Positions 48,977 through 56,814 of a stretch of DNA of 64,000 bases are shown here, piece after piece; the stretch's first letter is position 1, and each line of letters opens with the position of its first letter. The position numbers were made by a program, and so were the translations under genes. This DNA comes from Schleiferiaceae bacterium (GTDB lineage: Bacteria > Bacteroidota > Bacteroidia > Flavobacteriales > Schleiferiaceae), in NCBI GenBank assembly GCA_018402665.1, contig JAGYIN010000006.1, forward strand, positions 1-64,000, in the 5' to 3' direction. Below the pieces are notes generated by a model. That model did not search any database. It worked only from the letters and a program-made list of their open reading frames with translations, and was not told the origin of the DNA.

Positions 48977-50895
48977 CGGAGGATTATCTCTGTTCTTCTG
49001 TTGAGTGCCCTACCCCTTTCTGTATCGTTTGAAGAAATAGGTTCATCCATGCCACGTCCTTCAGATTGCAATCGTTCAGAAGGTATTCCTTTTGCTATCA
49101 ACCATTTCAGAACAGCCTCTGCACGGGCTTCACTGAGCGATTGGTTGTAGGTTTGATTGCCCTGATTGTCTGTATGACCAATGATAGTCGCCTTTAATTT
49201 TGGCGCATCCACTAACATTCTAAAAAGTAGGGCCAATTCCTTCTCACTCTCCGGCCTCAACGTGCTTTCGTCCAATTCAAATAAAATGTTTTTTAAAGCG
49301 AATCGACTACCTGTTCTCACAGGTACCAATTTTATGTAGGCTACTTTCGGTCCGTGCAGTGGTGCTGCAAGGTAATCCAGACGCGAAATACCACCAGAAT
49401 AAGGTACATAACCTTTCTTATAGGCCGTGACCCTTATGTCGGAGAAATCTGTCATGAGACGCACCCTCCCAGTGTATTGGCTGCTAATGCCATTGAAAAA
49501 TTGGACACCTTCATCATTATAGAGCTGAACAGTAGCATTTCCAATGGCTTTGTTGCTCAAGCTATCCACAATAACAATATCATAATTCTCACGGGCTTCG
49601 GGTTGCAAATGTTCGGGCAAGTCGAATCTGTAAAGATCTAACGCGGTCATTGTGGTGTAATCCGGTAAAATTTCATTTCCTCGATCGGAAGCGAGGTAAC
49701 CAAATGTCCCGGACTTATCGATGACCATTGAAAATTCTTCTCCAAAACTGTTTAACGGAAATCCTAGATTCACCGGTTCTGACCAGGTAGAATCGGTCAG
49801 ACGAGTACACTTAAAAAAGTCCGATCCGCCTAAAGATGGGCTACGTTCGGATCTAAAATAAAGGGTTTTTCCGTCAAAATGAATGAAAGGGCTACTCTCG
49901 CGATCCGGACTATTGATCGATTTCGGTAATTTTTTTCCTTTACTCCAGTTTCCATCTATTCCCAAGGTGGATACGAATATATCCATATCAGCTCCCATGC
50001 TGTTCTCACCACGAACAAAGTAAATCGTTTGTCCATCCGGCCCTAAACTGGGCTGGCTCTCCCATCTTCCAGTATTAATGTCGCCCGGCAATGGCTTCGG
50101 AATTTCCCAACCATCATTCGGATTCCAGTAACTGTAATACAAATCGCATTTGCCTTTGCCGTCCGGACGATTACATACTGTGAGCACCATGAATTGGCCA
50201 TCTGCACTAATGCTTGCAGCGCCTTCATTGAGTATTGAATTTAAATTCCCCTTCAAAGGTTTTTCGTTTCGAGCCATTCCGTCGAAGGTTCCCATAAATA
50301 GGTCTTCATCTGATGGCCTGCTACCACTAATGTCTCTATGTGTATAAACGAGATACTCCGAATCACCAGAAATAGTCGGAAAATACTCGAGTTCGTCGGT
50401 TGAAAAACTTAATTTTTGAATGTTGTAATTGAAATTTTGCGCAGTGTATTCTTCATGAGCGCTCTGTGTAAATAGCAGATTGTCCAATTCATTCTGGGCC
50501 ATTGCCATTCGGTCTTGCGATAACCGTGCGGTATTGATATAAAGTTCCATCGAACGAATACTCTGCTCCCATTGAAATAGGTATTTAAAAGCAATACTCA
50601 TTTTCAAATGAATGCTCGAAAGCTGTTGAATAGTTAGGGCTTCCTCATAATACTCAAGCGCTGAATTGTATGCTCCGTTTCGAAAGGATTGATCTCCTGC
50701 GTAGATGTAGGGCTGGTAATAGTTGTCCTTGCCTTTACTCATGCTTTTATTCAGATGTTTCCATCCTTGGTCTTCCGCACCGTTTCTAAAAGCCTCTTGA
50801 GCTTTTTGAAAGTGTTGTATTGCTGCTCTACTTTGTCCGTTTGTGGAAAAGCTCAGGAGAATAAGTGGCAACAAGACAAAAAGAAATCGGCGCAT
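48973..50895 (-). CDS. OmpA-family protein with TPR, PD40 propeller and regulatory domains (PorE-like layout)
   Basis: The start MRRFLFVLLPLILLSFSTNGQ at 50895 gives a signal peptide and 640 residues. In order: TPR-like helices (about 25-130), a PD40/WD40-like propeller (about 180-430: SGDSEYLVYTHRDISG, SADGQFMVLTVCN, GPDGQTIYFVRGEN), a carboxypeptidase-like regulatory domain (about 450-530), and a C-terminal OmpA domain (TIIGHTDNQGNQTYNQSLSEARAEAV) that binds peptidoglycan. This is the layout of PorE, a T9SS component, but no lipobox Cys is seen, unlike PorE. Many Flavobacteria have several such proteins, so the T9SS role is only possible. Confidence 0.75.
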   Translation of the reverse strand: MRRFLFVLLPLILLSFSTNGQSRAAIQHFQKAQEAFRNGAEDQGWKHLNKSMSKGKDNYYQPYIYAGDQSFRNGAYNSALEYYEEALTIQQLSSIHLKMSIAFKYLFQWEQSIRSMELYINTARLSQDRMAMAQNELDNLLFTQSAHEEYTAQNFNYNIQKLSFSTDELEYFPTISGDSEYLVYTHRDISGSRPSDEDLFMGTFDGMARNEKPLKGNLNSILNEGAASISADGQFMVLTVCNRPDGKGKCDLYYSYWNPNDGWEIPKPLPGDINTGRWESQPSLGPDGQTIYFVRGENSMGADMDIFVSTLGIDGNWSKGKKLPKSINSPDRESSPFIHFDGKTLYFRSERSPSLGGSDFFKCTRLTDSTWSEPVNLGFPLNSFGEEFSMVIDKSGTFGYLASDRGNEILPDYTTMTALDLYRFDLPEHLQPEARENYDIVIVDSLSNKAIGNATVQLYNDEGVQFFNGISSQYTGRVRLMTDFSDIRVTAYKKGYVPYSGGISRLDYLAAPLHGPKVAYIKLVPVRTGSRFALKNILFELDESTLRPESEKELALLFRMLVDAPKLKATIIGHTDNQGNQTYNQSLSEARAEAVLKWLIAKGIPSERLQSEGRGMDEPISSNDTERGRALNRRTEIILR

Positions 50896-50936
50896 TAGAA
50901 GTATTTTTGAGGTTCTACGAAGATATCTCAATCCTA

Positions 50937-51464
50937 TTGAAAACGAAGAGAATTGCAATAACGGGTGCGCCCGCTACAGGAAAAACAACACTTAGTGCGG
51001 CTTTGGAGGCATTAGGGTACCCTGTTTTTCATGAACAGGCGCGTGAGATTATTCAACAAAGTCTGGATAATGGCACAGATATCTTACCATGGAAAGACTT
51101 AAATGCCTTTACGGAGGTCGTTTGGGAGTTGCGCAATCAGCAGTATTCAAACGCGGTGTTAGGAAAAATTAATTTTTATGATCGTACGAACCTCGATGCA
51201 TACGCGTATCTTATAAAAGGTGAAACGCAGTTGACAGAACAATGGACGGCGGAACTAGAGCAAATGCATTTTGATGCGGTGTTCTTTTTACCAGTTTGGC
51301 CAGAGATTCATAGCCTAGATAAACAGCGTATGGAAACATTGGAGGATTGTATCGAAGTGGACGGTTACCTAAAACAAGCCTACCTCGAAAAAGGATATGA
51401 TTTGATTGAAGTTCCTATGCGCAGTGTCGAGGAGCGTGTCGCCTTTATTGAGGCACATTTATGA
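50937..51464 (+). CDS. AAA_28-type P-loop ATPase/kinase
   Basis: About 175 residues, of the small NadR-like ATPase family. Walker A is ITGAPATGKTTLSAALE; other motifs are FHEQAREII, NFYDRTNLDAYAYL (Walker B region) and SVEERVAFIE. Function is not established; such proteins are annotated only as AAA family ATP-binding proteins. The start is uncertain: TTG at 50937 fits the family (KTKRIAITGA) and avoids the divergent gene; ATG at 50865 would overlap it by 31 bases. It overlaps recQ by 4 bases, a pairing I recall from other Flavobacteria. Confidence 0.75.
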   Translation: MKTKRIAITGAPATGKTTLSAALEALGYPVFHEQAREIIQQSLDNGTDILPWKDLNAFTEVVWELRNQQYSNAVLGKINFYDRTNLDAYAYLIKGETQLTEQWTAELEQMHFDAVFFLPVWPEIHSLDKQRMETLEDCIEVDGYLKQAYLEKGYDLIEVPMRSVEERVAFIEAHL

Positions 51465-53266
51465 GTAAACAAAAGGCACTTGAAGTACTAAAAACGTATT
51501 GGGGCTATCCCGGGTTTCGTGGATTGCAAGAGGAGATCATTGCACACCTATTAAGCGGGCATGACACTATAGGACTGCTACCAACGGGTGGTGGAAAATC
51601 TATCTGTTATCAGGTTCCAGGCCTAGTGCTTCCGGGCGTTACGCTAGTGATTAGTCCATTAGTTGCTCTGATGAGTGATCAACAAAAGGGACTTGAAGAC
51701 CGCGGTATTAAAAGCTACCATTTTAAAGGCTCCTACACTCCACGTAAGCTGGATGAAGCTTTTAGAAACATTCGTTTTGGAGCCTATAAGTTTGCTTTTG
51801 TTGCTCCCGAACGACTAAATAGCGAACTGTTCCAGGAATACATTAAGCATGCAGATATTGGCTTAATTGCCATTGATGAAGCGCATTGCATATCGCAATG
51901 GGGTTTCGACTTTCGACCATCGTACCTAAACGTGCATATTCTAAGAACGTTGAAGCCTGATGTTCCGGTTTTGGCTTTAACGGCCTCCGCTACGCCCAGA
52001 GTAAAAAAAGATTTAGCCGAAGCTTTGCTGATACCAGATGCAAAGGTGTTCGAAGATTCTATTCGAAGGAACAATCTACATCTGCACATCAAATTCACAC
52101 CAAATAAAGAGCGTCAGCTGTTTCGACTACTATCGCGTTTAGAAGGCACAGGGATCATTTATGCAAAGACTAGGCGCAGTTGTGAGTCATTGGCGGAACT
52201 GCTGCAAAACAATGGACATTCTGCAGATTTCTTTCATGCCGGTTTATTACCCGACGAAAAAGAACAGCGTCAAGAGGCTTGGCTTTCGAACGATCTTAGA
52301 ATGATCGTTAGCACAACGGCCTTCGGAATGGGAATCGACAAAAGTGATGTCAACTGGGTCGTGCATTGGGACGTCCCCGATACGTTAGAAGGGTATTACC
52401 AAGAGGTGGGCAGAGGTGGTCGAGGCGGCCAAGAAGCAGCAGCTTACCTACTCTTTCATCAGCAGGATGTAGCAAGATTACAGAAAGGAATAACGGATTT
52501 ACCGGATCCCATAAAAGCCCTGGAGTTCTACAATAGATTTTGCAGCAGATTTCAAATTGCAATAGGTACCGGTGAAGACAAAACCTACCCCTTTAGCATC
52601 GTAGCTCTGGCAAATGATTTTAACATAAGCGTACCTATAGCTTTATCCTACATAAAATTACTTCAGCATAGGGGCTACTGGCAATTTCAAGAAAGTAGCC
52701 AAGTTTGGCCAGCACTAGAGTTTATTAGTAAACCCCTTCAATGGGAAAAATTGGAACGACAAGAAGAAGAATTGCTTATCCAATTGCTGCGCTTATATCC
52801 ACATGCCATGCACCAACCCGCTCGTATTCATCTTAAAAAATGTGCGGCTTCAGCGATGCTTACTCCCCAGCAGTTCGAACGTAAACTTGCTGACTTAGCA
52901 GAGAAAGGACTGGTATCTTACCACCCCGAAACATCGGGAAGTGCGATAACATTAATGGATCCCAGACCACATAAAAAGCACCTGCATTTCCCTAAATCTT
53001 TTTTAGACAGTTGGCTTCAGAGTAAAGTCGAAAGAGCTGAAGCCATGTTATCATTATTGAAAAGCGAGGAATGTGTTTTTATTGAATTATCAAAGTACTT
53101 TGGTCAGGCTGCTGATGACCAACCTTGTGGAAAATGCAGCAGGTGTTTACACGACCATTATCCAGATGAGTACAAAGTAAGACAGCTTCTCTCTGAAGGG
53201 AATACAATTGACGATATTTGGTTTGATTTAAATTGTTCGGTAGATGAGCTTAGAAAATTCGGATAA
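51461..53266 (+). CDS. recQ: RecQ-family ATP-dependent DNA helicase
   Basis: A 601-residue 3'-5' helicase. The motor has all motifs: FRGLQEEIIAHLLSG, Walker A LPTGGGKSICYQVPG, IDEAHCISQWGFDFRPSY (DEAH), LTASATP, STTAFGMGIDKSDV and YYQEVGRGGRGGQ. The C-terminal zinc site appears as CGKCSRCLHDH near the end, after a short winged-helix-like part; the HRDC domain is not evident. This is a shorter RecQ form than E. coli's. Likely acts in recombination and fork repair. It overlaps the ATPase gene by 4 bases and fmt by 23. Confidence 0.9.
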   Translation: MSKQKALEVLKTYWGYPGFRGLQEEIIAHLLSGHDTIGLLPTGGGKSICYQVPGLVLPGVTLVISPLVALMSDQQKGLEDRGIKSYHFKGSYTPRKLDEAFRNIRFGAYKFAFVAPERLNSELFQEYIKHADIGLIAIDEAHCISQWGFDFRPSYLNVHILRTLKPDVPVLALTASATPRVKKDLAEALLIPDAKVFEDSIRRNNLHLHIKFTPNKERQLFRLLSRLEGTGIIYAKTRRSCESLAELLQNNGHSADFFHAGLLPDEKEQRQEAWLSNDLRMIVSTTAFGMGIDKSDVNWVVHWDVPDTLEGYYQEVGRGGRGGQEAAAYLLFHQQDVARLQKGITDLPDPIKALEFYNRFCSRFQIAIGTGEDKTYPFSIVALANDFNISVPIALSYIKLLQHRGYWQFQESSQVWPALEFISKPLQWEKLERQEEELLIQLLRLYPHAMHQPARIHLKKCAASAMLTPQQFERKLADLAEKGLVSYHPETSGSAITLMDPRPHKKHLHFPKSFLDSWLQSKVERAEAMLSLLKSEECVFIELSKYFGQAADDQPCGKCSRCLHDHYPDEYKVRQLLSEGNTIDDIWFDLNCSVDELRKFG

Positions 53267-54173
53267 ATGCGTAATATTTATGGGGACGCCAGAATTCGCG
53301 GTAGCCCCCTTAAAGGCATTGATTCAAGCCAACATCGCTGTAGTTGCGGTAGTGACTGTAGCGGATAAACCCGCAGGGCGCGGTAGAAAACTGAATGAAA
53401 GTGCTGTAAAAAAAGCGGCGAATGACTTTGGTATCCCTGTACTTCAGCCGGTATCATTAAAGGATGCTTTGTTTCTAGACGACCTTGCCTCTTTTAATGC
53501 GGACTTATTTGTAGTAGTTGCATTTAGAATGTTACCTGAAGTAGTATGGAAGATGCCTCCGCTTGGGACGTTTAATCTTCACGGTTCATTATTACCTGCG
53601 TATCGAGGTGCTGCTCCAATCAACTGGGCCATTATTAACGGAGAATCAAAGAGCGGGGTGACTACGTTCTTCCTAGATGAAAAAATAGATACTGGATTAA
53701 TCATTCAGCAGGCGGAACTGAACATTCAAAAGGAATGGACTGCAGGGGAACTTCATGATGCAATGATGCCAATAGGAGCCACATTAGTTGTCGACACCGT
53801 TCATGCCATATTTAATGGGGGAAGCGCAGTTCAACCACAAAACGGTAAACTTGCTACTCATGCTCCAAAACTAAACAAAGAAAATTGCCAGCTAGACTTT
53901 ACTAAGTATCCTACTGAATTGGTCCAACAAATAAAAGGTCTTAGTCCCTTTCCTGGTGCTTATTTAGGTGCTTTTAAATTCATAAACGCTTCATTAGCAA
54001 CCATCGAAGAGCGTTCAACAATGCCTGTATTATTTCGATTAAAGGGCGGTTTGTTCCTTAAATATTCCAAAGGAACCATTGAAATCACATCCATCAAGCC
54101 TAATGGAAAGCGCATAATGACAGGAAAAGACTTTGCTAACGGTATGAAAATGGACGAATTAGCACTTATTTAG
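53244..54173 (+). CDS. fmt: Methionyl-tRNA formyltransferase
   Basis: Fmt formylates initiator Met-tRNA. The 309 residues carry VIFMGTPEFAVAPL, DKPAGRGRKL, FNLHGSLLPAYRGAAPINWAI (catalytic Asn/His and the SLLP motif), and DEKIDTGLIIQQ, then an OB-like C-terminal domain. The ATG at 53244 lies in the end of recQ (23-base overlap). An ATG directly behind the recQ stop would look more usual but is one base out of frame, so a small sequence error there cannot be excluded; the downstream frame is intact. Confidence 0.94.
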   Translation: MSLENSDKCVIFMGTPEFAVAPLKALIQANIAVVAVVTVADKPAGRGRKLNESAVKKAANDFGIPVLQPVSLKDALFLDDLASFNADLFVVVAFRMLPEVVWKMPPLGTFNLHGSLLPAYRGAAPINWAIINGESKSGVTTFFLDEKIDTGLIIQQAELNIQKEWTAGELHDAMMPIGATLVVDTVHAIFNGGSAVQPQNGKLATHAPKLNKENCQLDFTKYPTELVQQIKGLSPFPGAYLGAFKFINASLATIEERSTMPVLFRLKGGLFLKYSKGTIEITSIKPNGKRIMTGKDFANGMKMDELALI

Positions 54174-54256
54174 TAAGTATTTAATCTTAGTTACTGGAGG
54201 ATTGTGAATAATTTAGGCTAGTTATTAACTTTTTTTAGCTCAAGGCCCGAAAACAC

Positions 54257-54286
54257 TTGCATACAAGCAATTTTCATCTATATTTG
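54257..54286 (+). promoter_or_regulatory. Bacteroidota-type promoter for the HU gene
   Basis: TTG (54257-54259), 19 bases, TATATTTG (54279-54286): a full TTG-N19-TAnnTTTG match. The HU ATG lies 43 bases after the downstream box, so the mRNA would have a leader of roughly 36 bases. Confidence 0.8.
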
Positions 54287-54329
54287 AAAAGCATTCGTTA
54301 AAATGATTAATTAATTAAAACTAATTGCA

Positions 54330-54599
54330 ATGAACAAAGCACAATTGATCGACGCAATGGCAGCAGACGCTGGCATCTCTAAAGCACAAGCTAAATCAGC
54401 TTTAGACTCATTCACTAACCACGTAGGTTCTACCCTAGCTTCAGGTGGCCGTATCTCTTTAGTAGGTTTCGGTTCTTTCTCTGTATCTGAGCGTGCAGCT
54501 CGCGACGGTCGTAACCCACAAACAGGTGCAGTTATCAAAATTGCTGCTAAGAAAGTAGCTAAGTTTAAAGCTGGTGCTGACCTAAATGGTAAGCTCTAA
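54330..54599 (+). CDS. HU-family DNA-binding protein
   Basis: An 89-residue histone-like protein that bends and compacts DNA. It matches HU/IHF over its whole length: [18 protein letters not shown], the beta-arm region [21 protein letters not shown] with the Pro that inserts into DNA, and [17 protein letters not shown]. Length 90 is typical of HU rather than IHF alpha/beta (about 94-99). It stands alone between its own promoter and terminator, so it should be an independent, probably highly expressed unit. Confidence 0.96.
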   Translation: MNKAQLIDAMAADAGISKAQAKSALDSFTNHVGSTLASGGRISLVGFGSFSVSERAARDGRNPQTGAVIKIAAKKVAKFKAGADLNGKL

Positions 54600-54620
54600 T
54601 CTTAGGACTTATACCTTATC

Positions 54621-54653
54621 AAAATGCCTTCCAAATGGAAGGCATTTTTTTTT
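54621..54653 (+). terminator. Intrinsic terminator after the HU gene
   Basis: ATGCCTTCC (54624-54632) pairs perfectly with GGAAGGCAT (54637-54645) around AAAT, with nine T's behind. A/T pairs lengthen the stem by a few bases. The convergent pdxH gene ends at 54663, so it may also stop pdxH transcripts. Confidence 0.9.
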
Positions 54654-54662
54654 GCCCGTACG

Positions 54663-55301
54663 CTACGGCTGCAAACGTTTAGTGACCCAAGCTCCTTCTT
54701 GTGCCGTATAGATAATACGGTCGTGTAGTCTACCCGATCTTCCCTGCCAAAACTCAAAGGATTTAGGCGTTATTTGAAATCCACCCCATGATTCCGGTTT
54801 TGGAACCGCACTTCCCTCGGGAAATTGCTGCTGAAATGCTTGAAATTTAGCCTCTAAGGCTGTTCTATCTTTGATTGGACTACTTTGATCTGACGCTGCG
54901 GCACCAATCTGACTGAGATAAGGACGTGTTTTGAAATAGTTTTCGTTCTCACTATCATCCATCTTGCTGACCGTTCCTGTAATACGTACCTGCCGTTCTT
55001 GTTCGCGCCAAAAAAAAAGTGCGCTAATATTAGGGTTTTGCATCAGTTGCTGTCCTTTATCTGAAGCATAGTTGGTGTAGAATACCAATCCGTCCTGTCG
55101 TACCTCTTTCAACAAAACAATTCTATTTTGTGGAATGCCATCTTCCCCTACTGTAGCAATTGACATGGCGTTGGCATCTTTCACCCCTAAATGTCGATAG
55201 GTCTCAAACCAATTTTTAAATTGGTCAAAAGGGTTTTTATGTAGATTCGCCTCAAGCAGTGAATCGAACCTATAATCTTCACGTATGTTATGTAAATCCA
55301 T
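54663..55301 (-). CDS. pdxH: Pyridoxamine 5'-phosphate oxidase
   Basis: PdxH is an FMN enzyme that makes pyridoxal phosphate. The 212 residues show NAMSIATVGEDGIPQNRIVLLKE, the FMN-binding LVFYTNYASDKGQQL, SALFFWREQERQVRITG, and the C-terminal WGGFQITPKSFEFWQGRSGRLHDR, all conserved in the family. Length agrees with E. coli (218). It diverges from yqgE with 17 bases between their starts, so both promoters would have to be very compact or overlap the genes. Confidence 0.96.
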   Translation of the reverse strand: MDLHNIREDYRFDSLLEANLHKNPFDQFKNWFETYRHLGVKDANAMSIATVGEDGIPQNRIVLLKEVRQDGLVFYTNYASDKGQQLMQNPNISALFFWREQERQVRITGTVSKMDDSENENYFKTRPYLSQIGAAASDQSSPIKDRTALEAKFQAFQQQFPEGSAVPKPESWGGFQITPKSFEFWQGRSGRLHDRIIYTAQEGAWVTKRLQP

Positions 55302-55318
55302 GTAACTAAATTAGTGCA

Positions 55319-55882
55319 ATGCAAAACAAAAACCGTCCACAAAAGGGTGCACTTTTAATTTCTAAACCGCTTATTGGTGATGGCTTTTTTGAGCAGTCGG
55401 TTGTCTACCTAACAACACACGATAAAGACGGTTCGCTGGGATTCACGCTTAATAAGAACTCTTCGCTGTTCGCTCAAGATTTTATGAATCAACTTCCTGG
55501 TAAGGACCCCATCTATTATGGTGGACCTGTAGAGCAAGACGCACTCTTTTATCTGCATACGATGGATACGCTTGCTGGAGCTGTGCCTGCCGGGAACGGC
55601 TTGTACTTAGGTGGTGACTATTCCGTGTTGCAAGAGGCCATGAGAACTGCAAGAGCATTGAATCTAGAAACGGCACGTTGCAAGTTTTTCTTAGGCTACA
55701 GCGGTTGGTCTGAGGGCCAGCTCGAGAAAGAAATCAAAGAAGGAACCTGGATCGTTTTAACTCCCCCTTTTCAAATAGAACCTTTAACCCTCACTACTGA
55801 GGCATGGAGAACGTACATGAAGTCACTGGGCGGCGAATTTGCCCTTTGGGCAAATGCCCCAGAGGATCCTTGGATGAATTAG
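55319..55882 (+). CDS. YqgE/AlgH family protein
   Basis: A 187-residue soluble protein of the UPF0301 family: KGALLISKPLIGDGFFEQSVVYLTTHDKDGSLGFTLNK, GGPVEQDALFYLHT, and FFLGYSGWSEGQLEKEIKEGTW are the family's conserved parts. Its molecular function is unknown; AlgH was linked to alginate regulation in Pseudomonas. The end overlaps the convergent aminotransferase by 4 bases. Single-gene plus-strand unit. Confidence 0.92.
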   Translation: MQNKNRPQKGALLISKPLIGDGFFEQSVVYLTTHDKDGSLGFTLNKNSSLFAQDFMNQLPGKDPIYYGGPVEQDALFYLHTMDTLAGAVPAGNGLYLGGDYSVLQEAMRTARALNLETARCKFFLGYSGWSEGQLEKEIKEGTWIVLTPPFQIEPLTLTTEAWRTYMKSLGGEFALWANAPEDPWMN

Positions 55883-56724
55883 AGGGCACCTAAAACATTT
55901 AGTTTACGGTTGACCATTTCCATCATTTCTGTTGCTTTCGCATTGCTGTAGGACTTTTTGCGGTACTGCCCTACCCACTCAATACCTCGAATGGTATTGG
56001 TAATCCAAAGTTCATCCGCCTTTTGTAAATCAAATGGATTTATCGAGGCTTCTTGAACTTCCAGTTGTATATCTTTTGCCCATTCCATCACATTCTTTCT
56101 AAAAACACCACGCAATGCTCCATCTTCTAAGGGTGATGTGCGCAAAGTATTTCCGTGCACTAGAAAAACGTTTCCATAATTCGCTTCGACTAATTGTTTC
56201 GCGTCATTAACCAAAAGGACTGCGTCGAAATCGTTCTCTTTAGCATAGATACTCCCTAATACGTAGGGTAACGCATTACTACTTTTTAATGTCGATAGTA
56301 ATCCCGGTTGTACGTAATGATCTTTAAAGAGTTCAACGGTAAGCCCACTATCATTTATCACATAATCCCTGTGCTCTAGCGGATCCAATTCCATCCACCA
56401 ATCTACCGAATTGCTAGTGGGCGTATAGGTACCGCCACCACTTCGTACGACCTGCAATCGCAGCCTTCCATTTTCAAAGCCGCGTTCCTCGGCGAGTCTC
56501 AAGGATTGATCAATGATAAACTCTGGAGTAAACTCCATTGGGATCGACATGCGAAGAATGCGCATACTGGCCATTAAACGAAAATAATGATCTTCAATAA
56601 AGAGGAGTTTACCCTCACGCATTCTAATGGTCTCAAATACACCATCGCCATAACGGGCTGCACGCGCTAAAGCACTGATGGGCAATTGTTCAAGATCTTG
56701 AAGTTGCGTATTGAAATTGATCAT
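55879..56724 (-). CDS. Class IV aminotransferase / aminodeoxychorismate lyase-like PLP enzyme
   Basis: A 281-residue fold-type IV PLP enzyme. DGVFETIRMREGKLLFIEDH and later VEANYGNVFLVHGNTL and EDGALRGVFRKNV are typical; the PLP lysine is probably that in LLSTLKSSNALPYVL. The group includes branched-chain aminotransferases, D-amino acid transaminases and PabC (4-amino-4-deoxychorismate lyase, folate synthesis); motifs alone do not choose, although the length is nearer to PabC/DAAT. It is preceded by a terminator and then a TAnnTTTG box, so it may be transcribed alone. Confidence 0.8.
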   Translation of the reverse strand: MINFNTQLQDLEQLPISALARAARYGDGVFETIRMREGKLLFIEDHYFRLMASMRILRMSIPMEFTPEFIIDQSLRLAEERGFENGRLRLQVVRSGGGTYTPTSNSVDWWMELDPLEHRDYVINDSGLTVELFKDHYVQPGLLSTLKSSNALPYVLGSIYAKENDFDAVLLVNDAKQLVEANYGNVFLVHGNTLRTSPLEDGALRGVFRKNVMEWAKDIQLEVQEASINPFDLQKADELWITNTIRGIEWVGQYRKKSYSNAKATEMMEMVNRKLNVLGAL

Positions 56725-56746
56725 GTAGTCGTTCTTTTAGGGTAAG

Positions 56747-56754
56747 CAAAGCTA
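56747..56754 (-). promoter_or_regulatory. Candidate -7 element of the aminotransferase gene
   Basis: On the minus strand TAGCTTTG matches TAnnTTTG, 22 bases before the ATG at 56724 and directly after the preceding terminator. No TTG at the right upstream distance. Confidence 0.4.
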
Positions 56755-56757
56755 GGG

Positions 56758-56791
56758 CAAAAAAAAGTCCCCATACCTTTGTATGAGGACT
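56758..56791 (-). terminator. Intrinsic terminator after the T9SS esterase gene
   Basis: On the minus strand AGTCCTCATAC pairs with GTATGGGGACT around a small loop (one A/G mismatch), followed by nine T's. It stands 24 bases behind the stop of the gene at 56815. Confidence 0.85.
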
Positions 56792-56814
56792 CTCTTAACA
56801 TCGAGCGCGATCGT

